The notes under the pieces are model-generated. The model was not told where the DNA came from, did not search any database, and saw nothing but the letters and a program-made list of their open reading frames with translations. Of a DNA stretch of 64,000 nt, positions 1-13,855 are shown in pieces. The DNA comes from Pagrus major. Taxonomy: Eukaryota > Chordata > Actinopteri > Spariformes > Sparidae. A program made the position numbers and the translations under genes. Location of the stretch: positions 25,249,665 to 25,313,664 of the forward strand of contig NC_133221.1 in the NCBI RefSeq assembly GCF_040436345.1, in the 5' to 3' direction. The number at the start of each line of letters is the position of its first letter. The stretch's first letter is position 1.

Positions 1-144
1 CTCCAAAAGTGTTCACCTAGTGGAAAGAAAGATGGACAAACTGTTAACAAACGTGTTACACTATTAAAATCAGCTGAAAACATACTCATAATCCAACTGA
101 TCAAAGCTCTGAACTAAGATCCTCTTATCTCAGTAACTCAGTAC

Positions 145-738
145 CTTGGTGAGGGCCCCAGGATGGAAAGTCCAGCGGATGTTGTTGCTGTACTGGACTC
201 TGACATCTCCTCGGTCAGTGATTCTATGAACAGTCCCGATCCGGCAAATGTACTGCGAACACAAATAGGCTGTTTCACCCTGGGTCTCCCTCTGCATGGC
301 TGTGACCTTAATGTTCCCTTTAGCAGCTGTGATTTGAGAGTTGGATGCTCTGTTTCCTTTCACTCTGTTGCACGCCAATGACCATCTGAGCCACTTACAT
401 AAATATTCTGTATGCTATGTTCAGGAGGCACATGTGCAACATAAAGAGTTCATACAATGTGCAAAGTACAAAGAGTTCATTGTAACTAGGGAAGTTCACT
501 TTGTACTTTTACTTTATAGGAGAACTCAACAGGGAGTTATGTAAAGCTATCTACTGTTAATATGTTTGTGTGATTTGTCTGTCTTTCTTTAATACCTCAG
601 CCATTTTGGGGTTCCAACCTCCATGGCCCTCCTGCATCTGTCGCAGGATGTCCACCTCCAAGAGACATTTAACCTTGTCGCCCTGCTGGAAGGAGTGGCC
701 GTCAGCACTCTCCTGGCGCTGCAGCTCTGCGTGCTCTC
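145..738 (-). CDS. mib2: mib2 exons: MIB repeat region (596-738 and 145-252)
   Basis: The 143-nt exon encodes [20 protein letters not shown] through GGWNPKMAE. The next 108-nt exon encodes [16 protein letters not shown] through FHPGALTK and ends at a GTAC donor. Both match the start of the MIB repeat (REP) region of MIB2 that follows the second MIB/HERC2 domain. No further exon is readable in 1-144, so the next lies outside the window. Confidence 0.9.
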
Positions 739-2511
739 CTGGATGGAAGGGTGTTAGCATCAACAAATTAGCGGAAACCCCACCAATAGTTTGGGTTTTA
801 AGACAGCATGTCTACATTTTCTGCAGGCAATCATATTTACATCACTGAAATGTTAAAAATACCAAATATGCCACCAAACAAGTAAGATATAATGAAATAT
901 TCCAGAGAAATAAATAACTTTGATTCCCGTTTCAATGTATGCATGCTTTAGAAACAGTCTTTCTTACCTAATTTTGGTAGGTGGTCTTTGTAATAGAAGC
1001 CTCCCTGGCCGTCAGACACGTATTTGAGGTCTACCTTGCCCTTGTGTCCCATTCGGTAGACATTGGTGGTGCCATTAGACCAGGTGACACTGGCCACACT
1101 GCGGCCAGACTCTGTGTCCCAGCCACGAATGTCCACTACCTTCCCAACCTTACCCTCCCCGCCTACACACATGCAAGAAAACAATAATACATCAGTGTGT
1201 GGGAGAAGGGGGAGAGACAAAGACAGTGAAAGATAAATCATTAAACAAAGATAAGTCGTTAGTTAAAGAAAGTGGATTTAGGTGTGTTTGATCAGGAGAA
1301 AAATGTGTGAACGGAGTAAACATGCAATCAATCAATCATCAGCACAATGTGAACACATGAAACAAATGAGATGACAGAGACAGAGGTGTGTTAGAAACAC
1401 TTTCTCTGCAGGGTCACAAGTGTCAAAGTCAATCACTTCTGTTTTCTGGAACCAGCTCAGTCTTAATGAATCAAACACCTGACGAAACACAATCCCCTTC
1501 TTGATTTAAATACAAAAAAACATCAAATTAAAAAAGAAGAGGAACCACCATTAAATAAAACATGTCCACTCCCACATTATTAAGCCATATGTTTTATCAA
1601 AAGATGATTTCAGACCTCTACATCAGGCTTTATGATGTAAGAAAGCCCTTGTTGAGCCATTAAAGTCATCAGGCTGCCTCACTGCCGAACCACACCAACT
1701 AAACCAGTGGCCCGTGAAACTACATGGTGGGCTGGGGGTTTCTGAGCATGCTCAGAGCATCCCATATGCACTTACAACGTTTACGGCTGATGAGTGACTT
1801 AACCAAACCCCAGGGCGTTGATTTCAAAGACACCAAAAGGACATTTTGACTCATTCGCTCTAGCCCAGATAAGGGAGCGTTGCTATTCTCAGAGACAACC
1901 ATGACCCCAGACCAGGAAACATAGAGACATATTAGCATTCCTGCTTTCCCTAAAGGGAACAATCAAGGGCTTTCATTTGGTCTGCTGATGTGAAAGATTG
2001 CTTTCTATTACTACTTAAACTATTTTCAACCATCATGTGAAAGTGAGCTTATTTTTCAAAACAGCAACAGAGTGGACCCGTCCTTTGCCACATAAAATAA
2101 AACTGAAAACACTCATGGAAGCCACCAAAACACAATTTACAACATGATTATCTACTTTCTCAACACCCGTAAACATCAACTACATTTTGGGTGAAGTTGC
2201 TTCTCATTTTGTGCCACCACACAGGGCTGGAAAAACAAAAGAACATGAATGTTACTGAACAGGGACGCTGCAGAGACACACACAGACAGGCACATCTGTG
2301 GAACAGACTCAGATGAGTCACTGGCAATATAAGTGCATGCAGACACATACTAAGACGACATTTTGCGGGTTAATGAGACGTGAGGTTAGAATGTTATTAT
2401 GGGTTGTGGATGGTGAAACACTTTGAAGAGGTACAGCTTCATGGCTCAAGAAGGTAGGGGGCCTGCTGAGTTGGCAGGGGCAAGTTAGTGAGCAGGAACA
2501 GACCCCCCCCC

Positions 2512-2575
<64 letters not shown>

Positions 2576-5500
2576 CACACACCTCACACAAACACACAAC
2601 CACTCACCGTCTTGGTTACCCCAGTCCCAGTCAGGTCCACGAACCACTTTAACCCCCTGGAAGATTCCTTTGAGGATGATCCGCGGGAGGTTCTGCCTCG
2701 GTGCCAAGCTCACTCTGTGATAAGAGCATGAAGACACAGCTGAGCAAACGGCTCCACAGACCATCTGAGACAACGTGGCTGTGAAATCCTCCATACAAAA
2801 CTTTTTTCAAGTGTGCATTAAAACCCCAACAAAACATCACTTCTTATATTAAAGCCAGCAATGCATGAAAAAGGCAAATACATTTACTAAAATATATTTG
2901 TCATGATTATGGATGTCCTTGGTCATTCATGTTAATGTTAATCATTACACGGTTTATAAAATACAAATCAAGGTAAAACATCCTTGATAACCAATGGACA
3001 ATGGGCTGCCCAAACCACATAAATTAAATAATCAAATCCATACAAAATGCTGCCTGTCACGCAAACTTCCAATAACAGATGGACAAACAGTCCATTGACA
3101 GATGGACAGAACAAACAGATTCATCATGTGTAACTAAAAGCTTTCATAAAGAAAATAAATATGATGAGACTCAACATGCGGGACACTTATAAAGTCCACT
3201 GTGATCTCCTGACAACTGACTGAAAGGTACCTCGTAGTACATGTGTATCGCAACATGCTGAAGACATTTTCTGCCCTTTAAAAACCTGAAAACCTATAAC
3301 CTTATCTTATTTTCCTCTTATTTAATTTACTTTTACATGATGAGGCATCGAGACCCCTCGGGTCACCTGGGACAGGTTTACTCAGTGTTTCAAGGATCAA
3401 AACCAAGCAAGGTGAAGCACTTTCCTGAATACCTGAGGTCCACTAAAAAACTCTTGATTTAAATCAGGGCTTAAAACATTTCTGCTCACTGTGACTTTTC
3501 AGTAAATAGATCTAAGACAATGTCTTCTTTCTGATACGATTCCAGGATTGTCACCAGTTAAACTTAAAGAACACATACAGAAAACCTACACCAGCATCTG
3601 TGTGAACACTCTACAACTTAACACAGTGACCAACAACCGCAATTACAAATTCGGATACTCAGGTGAGACAATCCTTACCTTATGGTAAAGATTTGATCAG
3701 ATCTTGGTGCAAAGGAACTGCCTATTCCCATACTTTCTTGATGAGATCAAACCCCAGCTTCCATATGAAACCAAGAGCTTTCTGGATCGACTCAAAGTCA
3801 TTAAAAATCCAGTGTGATCAAAAGTAGAAGAGCCCTGTGAGAGTTGTCATCCTTAGAGAGTCTCGTAGAGGCTTTGCTGCTCACACGTGTCTCTTGCGCT
3901 GGGCTTTTGCTTAAAGTTAGCCTTGGCTAATGTTATCCCCCATTATTTGCCAGATTTTTCAGGTTCCTGGGATCTGAAGCAGGAAACAGCCAACTTGGAG
4001 CCAACTGACGTTAAATCTCAGCTTGGGATTGAGCTTGGGCAGGTCTGCTCTGAGAACTGTGTGACAACAGAGCTTTGAGCCTAATCCCTGGACAGCAGAG
4101 CTATCAGAAAGCACGCCACCTTAGGGCAACGCATACAGCATGTAGGTGCTTGCATGTGCTAATGTCTGTGTTGAAATATACCATAATGGATACAAGAAAA
4201 ACATGCAGTACATACAGTACAAACTGTGCAAACTATGCTGTATTTATAGTGGAGTACAGACTTCCCGAACTCCTAGTATTAGGGCCGTGGAGAGAATGTA
4301 GCAAGCAGGGTCGATTTCCTGATGACACAAAGCACATTTAAGACTTTAAGGAGTGTCTGAATCGCTACCAAGTGCACTACAGCTGATGACAGGAGAGTTA
4401 GTTCACTAAGAGAAAAGACTATTCTCAACTATTCAGTAATGGTGAAGTATGTAAACTGACAGATGTCTCTACTCCATGATAAAGAAGCATGACCTCAGTG
4501 TTATTGACGTGTTGTTTCTAAATACAGTTACTCTGAGAAAGACAACAGCTCTTTCAAGGGATCAAGATTTCTAATCCCGCTCGGCCAAACGTCATCCTGC
4601 TCCCAGACAGGATGAGGACAGGAGACCTACACCTACAGACACAGCGACTGGGTCAAAGTCAGCCAAGGGTTAGCTCTACTGTCTGAAATTAAGGAGGTGG
4701 AATTCACAGAATTGCCGTTTGTTTTCAGGAATCAAAAGCACCAAGATGATGATAACAATTTACATATAAAATAGCAGCTGTCAGGAACACAGTGAGGCTA
4801 TGAAATTGTGAAATGATGCCAGCTGTGGGTGGCATGATGGCACCCAGCTTTCACCACAAAGTAAGATGGTCCTGGTTTACAAGGTCAGCCTTGCTTGCAT
4901 TTACAGTTCTTACTGTAATGTGCGTGTGGTACTTTTACTACTGCGAAAAACACAAATCCAGACTAGAGCACACTATGCTTAATTAGACACATCTTTCAAA
5001 ACATACATCAATACATTGCTTTGGTCCATATTTCACCTACCACAGCAACAAAATCATTTTCAAACTTAGTGAGTACAGCAGTTTGTGATGGGAGTGGAAT
5101 TTAAGATGAAGTGCAAAAAACTACAGTAATTAAAGTTACTGAGTAATTAAAGTTACTAAACTAGAACCAAAATTAGGTGAAAATTTTAGGCCAAGAGAAA
5201 GCACTGGAAAACTCTGCAGGCCAGCAGTGGGGTTTGTTTTGGATGTGCCTCAAACATGACTACAGGGTAGAGAATTGAGGAGGTCAGGTGGGGCAGTGTA
5301 GCTTGATGTGCAAAGAAAGGATTAAGCATGGAGTTGACCCAAGGACTGCATGTGTGTTGTTTATGTGTTGAAGAGCCGATTAACCAGCTGCATACCACCC
5401 ATCCCCTCGTAAACATATGGTCCACGCATATGCTGCCCTGAGCACTGTCAGCACGTACACACATGTCTCAATGCACTATTCAACATACGGGTCTTAACCA

Positions 5501-8500
5501 AATGCAGGACATAATTTCATAAAAAATTATGTCCTTTAACACTTGAATTTATTTATTTTTTTGGCAACAATTATACCGTAGAATTCCATAAAACTAATAT
5601 GTTATAATTCGATTTGTTCTAAAATAAATACACTATAATTATTATTTTTTTAATTATTATATATTATATATTTTTTTTTTATTTAAATAACACTAATATG
5701 GTTACATAGTACAGTTAAGCCTTACAGAATTTGGATTGGAAAGATTATATTGCAACAATAACTGAATCAAACTCACATCCTAAAAGATTCACAGTAACAA
5801 AAAATGCCATAATAGGTGTTGAGGGAACGCACATCAGTCAAATAATGCAACACTGGTACACAACTTAATGCACTGACAGCCACATGTATTATTGCACCTT
5901 GTATACACTCCACATCTGACACCTTTTATTTAATACATGTCTTCCAGGAAGTTGAAAATGTAAAGATGCTAATCTGCACAGCTGACAATGTTACCATGCT
6001 AATCCAGTTAAATCTGATGTAATTACAATGGAACACTCGTGTACAGTACATCCGGCTCAGGTCTCACACCATGTTTATGATGGTACAGCTCGAGTGTCAG
6101 CACGCTGCAGCAGTTTATAGTGTTGACACCTTCCCATTGTCCCCTCAGGACACTCATAAAGTTTCTGCCTGAAGTGTGTCTGTAAACTACAAATAGATCT
6201 ACCCTGCTTGAGATGCCATTAAGCCCTCACACATGTTTGGTCTGCATGAAAGGAGCCCTGCTCAACTATGCTGAGCTCAAACCCAAGTCTCTTTACGTAA
6301 ATCACTGCTAGTACAACAAGCATTGCCACTCACAATGGAACCAAGCTAAAACTGCCTTTTCCAGGCAAATATCAAGTGTGTCCCATGACTGCCAGATAAT
6401 AAATTAGTCTTTTGAAATGCTGTCAGTGGAATATGGGTCAGTGTTGTCTGGAAATAAAGAAGTACTGTGTGTTTGGCAGCACATAGTTTAGAGTGCTTCT
6501 CTATTTCATTCATCTGATGAGAAAAGAAGTGACTTTCATGTGATGTTCTCCCTGATGTACACTCTGTCCCACTGCTGAGAAACAATCGCAATCCATTTTC
6601 ACTGAGATTATGTGAAGACGGCCTTGATAAATGGATTAAGAGAGCAGGCAGAGACTGAATGTTGTCAACTCAACAGAAAATATAATGTTCATATGAGTAG
6701 TAGCAAACTGTGAAATAGATTGTTTAGAATCTCTTTTGATTATGTACAGTATATAATCTGCAGACACTCTCTCGTTTCTTCATCACGACCAGGCAAGCTC
6801 AACATTCACTATGAAGTGACAGCTAATTTAAATAGAGTAGATTAACCATAACATTTTGATGAAAAACTAATATTTGATCCAACGTGCAAACAAACAGATC
6901 TTTGATTAGTAATTTAAAAAAACTTGGACATAGCTTAAAAAAACACAAAGAATAATTACAAACTGTATTTAATATTTGTAGTTAAGATTCAATTTCATCC
7001 ACGGTCTACAGCTTCGAGAAAGGTAGAACCTGTCGGTTAAATTTCAATCTACTTTAAAACCACATTGTAAAACTCCAAAAACTAAATTTGTTCTCTGATA
7101 TTTAATACTTGAGCAAAATATGTTTGCTAACAGCTGGAATTTCATTCCAATTTCACCTCAGGCTTGTGTATAATTGCAAATAGGACATGTGTTGGGAAAT
7201 CAAAGGAATGATTGGAAAACGTAGTGGAACAAAGTCTGTCTAAATGAGTTCATAACACTGCTGTTTAACCAAATATGGACCTTGGACACTTGTACACAAT
7301 AGTACTCAATAATGACCACGTAACCAACTGCAAAAGCTTCTATACGTATATACTCTATATGTAAGTTGGACTGGTGATGAAGATTTCATTCACACAGTCT
7401 TCAGCTGAGTCTCAAGTGTTCCATGCTACTTATGAACATTAATATACCATTCATGTTTCAGACTCCATTAAAATAATCTCCCTAAGAGGCATAATAGAGA
7501 CAGGCCCAGTGTGTTATCAGTGACGTTGATCCATTCAGAAGTGTTGCAGACCATGGTCTTGAATGGAGCTCCATTTTCTCAATATCATTCAGAGTGGTGA
7601 AACTAATTACAGGGATGCCAGCATTTTGAAAGGCTGTAGTCATCCATTTATATAGTAAATGGACTTCACTTATGCAGTGTTTTTCTACCTTAGGAGACAA
7701 AGTGCGCAACCATTGGCCTCTCATTTGCCCATTCACACTGGGCTGGCCCAGGAGGGTTCGGTCTCTTACGCAAGGACAATTCAACATATGGAGGAGCTGG
7801 GGATCAAACCTCAAACCACCAATCCAGAGATTAGTTGACGACCTGCTACATCTCCTGAGCAACAGCTGCCCCCATAGGCATCGTGTACATTGGGGTGGCT
7901 GTGGACATCTTCCCATATCTCTGTAGTAGCCTAGGCTATGCCCAGTTTTTTTCCTGCCATAATCATCTACTCTGACCTCTTACTGATCCCCACATTACAT
8001 TGCCTAAAATCGCATATGTTTGAAGAAATAACTCTTCATCTGAGGCCTTATGTCCCCCTTTTCAACACACAAGTGACACCCTTGGCCGCCCCACTCTAAG
8101 AAATGTAGCAGTGAGTCTCAAGGTATCCTACACTTGTTATTCATTCTTAATCTCATGAGTTTTATATAAAATAGATGTTTTTATTTATATGAAACATTCA
8201 TAGCGATTAGTTGTTTTTAATTGGCATTTTAAATGATTCATTACAAAGTATCTTGTGCTTACCAAAACTGTAACTGCAAGTTAATCCACATTTTACCTTT
8301 ACTTCAAATGTGACCCCAATGTCATACATTTAAAACTATAAAATTCCTCCACTATAAGACTACCGAACAACAGCAACTTACTGTAACACTGAGTATTACA
8401 CGTTTAAATACAAAAGTGTCTCAACCCAAAGTCTTTCTTTTGACTTATTTTTAGTTTTCTGGGTTCAGCCATGTCTCACTGAGATGTTGGTGTCACAAAC

Positions 8501-11500
8501 AACCTTTAAATAAACTCAGATTAAAGTTGTGGATGCTCATAGTCTCATAGCAGTATTTGACACATTTATCCACAAAGGCAGGTTGCTGTATTTCACAGTG
8601 CCCATTTCTAACCAATGTCAACAATGATCAAACACATCTCATCATAATATTTCAGTTCATAGAGTTTATAACATCATTTTAGGTATGCTAAAACACAAAT
8701 TGTATACTATTTTATAAATGATTAGAAAGTTGTATAATAAATATATATATATATATAAAAAATAGCTGTCAGTGAGAACAAATGCATTGTTCAGTGTGCA
8801 CAGATGGGAGGCAGAGGCCTGTTTCGAGGGTCACATAAACACCTTAATGAAGGGCACTGCTGAGCCAAACAACATTAGGCCTCAATGACAAATCAATACC
8901 TCAGAAGAGAAACTGAGGTGGGAGACGAAATGAGATTCCAGTTACTGTCAGAAGACTAAATGATTACTGCACTATTTTGACTCACTGGCAGAGGCCAGGT
9001 TTCACTGAAAGCCCAAATCTGTGGTCTGTGGTCTGAATCTGTGAATGGTATGCAGGTCCATTCTAATCCCAACCATCAGAGTCAAAATGGTCCATTACCA
9101 AGAGGACTCAACCTAAATCCAAAAACAGACTTGAATTAAGATGTCTAGTTAGAAAGTGATCACAGAAAAGGATAAAAGGGAGTGAAAATGAAAGCAGCAG
9201 AGATATGACCAGGTCAACATTTGGAGCTAGGTGTGTAATAATAACTTTGTTCCGCTGCTGCAAAACTAAAACCAATCAGAACTGAACTCTTGAACCTTGT
9301 CTTATCTAACCTTAACCTGAAGATGTGACCAAATCGAAGCTAAGTGTAACAAGACATGAATCTCATCCATTCGTTAATGGTAAATGAACAGAACAGTGTT
9401 GGACCTGGACCAGGCTAAACTATAGAAGAAATCTGGGTCATACATATCACCTCGTTAAAATGAGAACAGGCCATCCAGCTGACATTCAGACAGTGCCTGA
9501 AGCGGTTTGGAGCTTTACTGTGAACTGATGCAGAAGAGTGGATTCTGAAGGGAGAAGTCACTCCAGTAAATATGGATACATAGGACACTTGGAATCAGCT
9601 AAGTAAACATTTATCCACAGCGAGGACAAGTGTGGTTTGCCTAAGCTGACTCAACATACAGAAACTTTCACGGCACAAATGTGGCACAAATTTCCAGAGC
9701 CGCTTTTGTGTTATCAAACATTATTTACGATATATTTCAACAATCTCAAGCTATAGCTGGTAATTTTTCTGTTGGCTGGAATGAAATACAATAAAACCTA
9801 ATTCAACCACAGAGAACAATGGCTATTGGCTGAAAGTTTTGAAAAGGAAAATGCAGAACAAAAAGCAGACAGAACAAAGACAACCTCTCCGCTCTTCTTT
9901 TGGCTCTGTGCAATCCCTTCAAAATAAGGCAATGACTTAAGAAAAGCCTTTATTTTGAAAATAAACCCTCATAATATCTGGCCAGGTAACTGAACCAGGC
10001 AATATATCAGCAGAAACTCAGCAAAGCAAACAGACTTGAACAAAAGGGTCAAACATGATGACAGTGCTGTAAAAAGCCAAGACCTGCCTGGACCTGTAGG
10101 CTTGTAAAGACAGACACCAGACTAATGAAAGTTAATTGGAGGAAACAACACTAATAAGGTCTCACTTCCTATGAGCGGAACAGGATTTGAACAGAGCAAG
10201 CTGGTCAAACAGAGACATTGTGCTGGACGACGCCATAATTAATTTAACAGACAATCAATTGTTGCAGGGCAGGTGGCAGTGCTGTACTCACGGCTGGGAG
10301 TGTGCCGTCTCGTATCGCTCGAAAGCGTGGCTCAGGTCGTGCTTGTTGTTCATGTAACACTGGGTGCACAGGTCATAGTCAAAGCACACTTTGCATTTCC
10401 ACCGCATTCCCATGATGCCATGCTTCTTGCAGCTGTCGCAAATGATGTTGGAATGGCGCACACCTGGAGGGGAAGGACAGGTAGTTCAAGGAAAGTGAGT
10501 GGGGGTAAAAATTCCTGACATGCCTGAGGTTGCTATTTCTATTGTATGTTGGTGCAAAGAAAAACAAATTCTGAGGGACTTGTCATGTCTTGTATCACAG
10601 GATGCAAGTACTATTCTACTACGTATCTCCTATATGCAAGTCACTGAAGCATACAAGGCATATGTCATGTCCTTACCAATGTAACTTATCACAAAGGCTA
10701 ATATCATGAGATGGAGAAGAACTGAGGCACAAACAGCATGACAAAAATATCCCCACCCCCTTAGCTCCTCATCTCTTCTCCTCCTCTTCATTCGCTCCAT
10801 TAATTGAAGGGCAAGCTTCTGAGGCAGAAAAATGTCGCTTTAAATGGAGCAAAATGCTAATGAGTCCTGCGTTAATGTGTGTGTCATTCAAGTCCAAAAT
10901 AGAGCTGGATGGCTGACGATGAGAGATAGTCTTTACTGTATCACGCTCATTCAAAATGAGCTTTGTGAAAGCTGCGCGAGCCACCACAATGGCAAACAGG
11001 CCCAAATATTAAAGATAAACACGTGGAGACGGCTTTTCAAAAAAATGTGTGGCCACAGCAGCGGCCAAGTGTGTGTTTAAGGCCTTTAATTTGTGTAGAA
11101 AGTGAACTTCTGTGAAACTCTGAGACCAAAAATGATGATGACTGTTCAGGTCAGGGAAAATGTTCTCACTGCTGACCACATTTTAAGGTTGATCAAGGGC
11201 ATGTGGGCAGCTGCAAACTAATTTAATTGAAATACTGATGTGAATCACACTTATTAGGTATGCCTTTTTTCCTTTTGTGAAATCCTGGGCCAATACAGAT
11301 ACTGATGTTTAAAATAACAATATGGCTGATAGCTGATGCAGGTACCTTTTTTTTGTTGCAGTTTATTTTAATCTTTATTGTTATTAATTCCCCCTTTTGT
11401 GCCAGGAAAACAATCAAATCTTCATTATTAAAAAAAAACTGAACTGTTTTAAAGTCATTCAGCCCTTCATTCTGTTAAGAGCACAAATTCAATCATACAA

Positions 11501-12351
11501 ATGTTGAAAACAAATTTAATCTAACTTTTTTCACATGAAAAATAATCTTATTTAAGACTTTTTTTTAAAAGACTGCTTCAAAAGCCATTTTAGCCCACTA
11601 AACAACTAATGAGTCAATGATAAGAATTTTTCAGTACAAGGCAAATATCTGTGCATCCCTAAAACTTATCCATTTTTTAAATTAAAAGCATATCAAACAC
11701 AAAATAATTCTGAGGAAACAACAAACACCTGTATTGGGTGTTAAAGACACACTTGATCGTACGGGCTACCAACAACTCAATTATTAAATTCTTGGTCACA
11801 TTTTTATATGCATAATTATTTAGCTAGTTTTGGACTTAAATATTTTCTTAAAGTATCGTTTTGGTATCATATTTAACCTAGGTCTCATAATAATATTGCC
11901 ACTCATATTGAACTAGCTCTAGTTGACCAGATGGTTTAGAATGTGTGCTTACCAATCTGAGCATTATCATAAAGCAGCAGGTCGTAGGAACCCTGGTAGC
12001 CTGTGCGGTAGTTGGTTCGTGTCCCACTGTCCCACTGCACCACCACCGTCTTGTCTGGTGTGGTGGTGCTGCCCTGCCGCCCGATCTCCACCACGGTGCC
12101 CACGTGGCCCTCGCCGTCATCCTGGTTACCCCATTTCCAGTCCAGGCCACGCACCACGCGCATGCCCACCTCCATGCTGCCTCTGCTGGGGCCTGGCCTG
12201 GGGGCTGAGCGCAACGGCCGGGGCCTGGCAGCGCTGTCAGTTCCGCTGCTGCTGCGCCTCCGGGGCTTATGAGGGATGGAAGTGGCTCGCGCCGACGATA
12301 TTGCAGTCAGGGACGGCACCAGGGATGTTTCCGGGAACAGATCAGGGGTGA
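145..12351 (-). CDS. mib2: mib2 (mindbomb E3 ubiquitin ligase 2), N-terminal coding exons, partial
   Basis: MIB2 is a cytoplasmic RING-type E3 ligase that ubiquitinates Notch ligands such as Delta and Jagged and promotes their endocytosis. Six minus-strand exons are readable: 11953-12351, 10292-10463, 2608-2714, 968-1162, 596-738 and 145-252. All have GT donors and AG acceptors, and the phases join without a break. The order is MIB/HERC2, ZZ zinc finger, second MIB/HERC2, then the first MIB repeats, as in vertebrate MIB2. The best conventional start is the ATG at 12173-12175 ([10 protein letters not shown]), but the frame stays open upstream through the acceptor at 12352, so a longer N-terminus is possible. 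Ankyrin repeats and RING fingers are absent because they lie beyond position 1. MIB1 is the alternative; the wording of the ZZ and MIB segments fits MIB2 better as I remember them. Confidence 0.93.
968..2714 (-). CDS. mib2: mib2 exons: second MIB/HERC2 domain (2608-2714 and 968-1162)
   Basis: Two exons build the second MIB/HERC2 domain. The first runs from [12 protein letters not shown] to [15 protein letters not shown]. The second starts [15 protein letters not shown], continues with [14 protein letters not shown] and ends DHLPKLG. The split codon is G|GC (Gly). The donor of the first exon is only about 35 nt from a long CA/TG tract in the intron. Confidence 0.92.
2515..2572. repeat. (CA)n microsatellite in mib2 intron
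   Basis: About 29 CA units, preceded by a C-run and followed by imperfect CCTCACA units. It reads as (UG)n in the mib2 pre-mRNA, starting about 35 nt after the donor at 2607. Confidence 0.98.
2715..10291. other. Long mib2 intron between the ZZ and second MIB/HERC2 exons
   Basis: About 7.6 kb of AT-rich intron. No open frame here looks protein-coding. Recognisable content is the SINE-like copy at 7655-7876 and an AT-rich patch at 5540-5700. I see nothing else I can name. Confidence 0.8.
7655..7876 (-). repeat. tRNA-derived SINE-like repeat, degraded
   Basis: Resembles a very common fish short interspersed repeat. The segment starts AGTAAATGGACTTCACTTAT, contains CATTCACACTGG, and has GGGGATCAAACC and GACGACCTGCTACATCTCC near the other end. 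On the minus strand the last part gives GGTTTGATCCC, close to a polymerase III B box. The copy is divergent. Confidence 0.6.
10292..10463 (-). CDS. mib2: mib2 exon: ZZ-type zinc finger
   Basis: Translates to a ZZ zinc finger beginning [11 protein letters not shown] and ending YETAHSQP. Cysteine pairs CDSC, CKVC and CTQC and the following His residues supply zinc ligands. ZZ fingers lie between the two MIB/HERC2 domains in MIB1 and MIB2. The exon is 172 nt, enters in phase 1 and leaves in phase 2, matching both neighbours. Acceptor ...CCTCCAG and donor GTGAGT are strong. Confidence 0.93.
10464..11952. other. mib2 intron between first MIB/HERC2 and ZZ exons
   Basis: About 1.5 kb of AT-rich sequence with poly-A/T runs near 11,430-11,570. 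No coding or repeat feature is recognised. Confidence 0.75.
11953..12175 (-). CDS. mib2: mib2 exon: first MIB/HERC2 domain
   Basis: Encodes the first MIB/HERC2 domain, from [20 protein letters not shown] to YDNAQIG. The characteristic RVVRG, DWKWG and GTVVE segments are visible. In MIB proteins this region helps bind the cytoplasmic tail of Notch ligands. The donor at 11952-11951 reads GTAAGC and leaves phase 1, which joins the ZZ exon to give Ile-Gly-Val. GC content is clearly higher than in the flanking intron. Confidence 0.93.
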
Positions 12352-13522
12352 CTGGAGGATAGAGAACATACAATTCAATGAGAAGAGTGAAAAATTAAGA
12401 GTGGAACAAAGTTAGAATACTGGCATCTTCTGTTACCTAATCAATACGAAACATAAGTAACAGCTCATCCTTGCCAACTTGTAGAGACTTTTGCATTCAT
12501 CCCACTGCTTTTAAACAAGGAAATCACACAGCCAGCGTGTTGTCTGATGACATGTCTGTCAGTGGCTGCTGAGGGACTCTAAAAGCAACACACCATATGT
12601 CTCATTAACTTCAGAGCAGTGTTTTGCTCTTTGCTGGTGGATCATTCACTGGAGGCCTTGCTGTGTATCATGGCATGCTTCTGGAGAGAGCAGCTGGGCA
12701 CAACTGCTATGCCCTGCTGCGCTAATCAAGCCCTGACCTGACACACACAAACACACATACACTTAGATCCTTAGCAGGACAGTCTATTGGCTTCATTAAT
12801 GTCCTAAACCTCAACTACTTAAACCTCACCAATGCTAGTAATCTTAAGGTTGTAAACATGTAAACTGCATATCCAGTCTTACTACAAGAGTTTGGACTAC
12901 TGGACAAAAAGTTTAAACTCCCATTCTTCATCAAGAAGCAAACATCTCAAGTGGTAGCCATTTACCAATAACAAAGGGTAAAACGTGCTCATGTAGCAGG
13001 TAACATGAACACATCTCAGGTGTCCATTGTTAATGCTAAAACCCACAGCTGAAATCCTGAAGTTATCTCAAGAAGACATGAAATAGTTAAACGCTCGTCA
13101 CAAGGACAGGCATAGAAGATCTCACGCATTCACACCCTCGACTGATGACTCCAGTGTTTCTGAATGAATGCCACTGGGTGCTAGAAACAAGAACTAAGGA
13201 AGAAGGCAGCATTTATGTGGCAGCTTGAGTCAGCAATATAGATATGAACTATTGCTGAGTAGCATGACCATCAGCAGACATCCAATCACATCCAAGATTC
13301 AAAATACATTTAAAGCACTCCTTGTTGATACTGCAGTGCTATTTCTGTCTAATCAGACAACAAAAGAATCTTTATGAGGTTGCAGAAAAGGAAAACTGCA
13401 GTCTTGTAAAACTGAAGGACAGTGTGTAACACTTGTCCATATGTACAACAGCTTTGAATAACAGCCCACAGAATGCACACTGTGGTTGTGTGCCTGTGTT
13501 CATGTTTCTTTCCTAAAACAGT

Positions 13523-13855
13523 GTTTAACGGACACCTATAATGTTTTGTTGTTTGTTCCCTTTCCTTCAGTGTTTGATATTGAGTAGTTTCTCGTGCATG
13601 TAAAAGATCTTGAAAGTTAAAAATCCCAAAGTCAGCACCAGCTCCTCTCTCCCACAGAAAACAATGCTCCTGAAATGCCCGAAATGCCTCATCAGTAGTC
13701 CCGCATTTAATTCTGGGACTTCTTGATATCACACTACGTCACCATGCCACACATTTCTGCCTATATTCACAATAAAGTTGGAGCACACTGGAAGCTGAAA
13801 ACACGACAAAACACAGTCAGCGGTCGTGGCTCAGGTGTGTGTGAGCTGACTGTGA
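13523..13855. repeat. Degraded copy of the TTAA-flanked MITE family seen at 34411-34913
   Basis: Matches the other copy over several blocks: TCCTCTCTCCCACA, then TGCTCCTGAA, GAAATGCCTCATCAGTAGTC and TCACACTACGTCACCATG. The terminal motif is mutated (TTAACGGACACCTATAATG). Similarity fades after about 13,850, so this copy appears 3'-truncated. Confidence 0.7.

Noticed and set aside
2318..2794. Open frame of 158 codons across the CA repeat on the minus strand
   Set aside because: Mostly Cys-Val repeats from translated CA/TG plus flanking intron. Only the part at 2608-2714 is a real mib2 exon.
11923..12351. Plus-strand open frames of up to 142 codons opposite the first mib2 exon
   Set aside because: Cys/Pro-rich shadows of the GC-rich antisense coding exon; no domain and no splice support.
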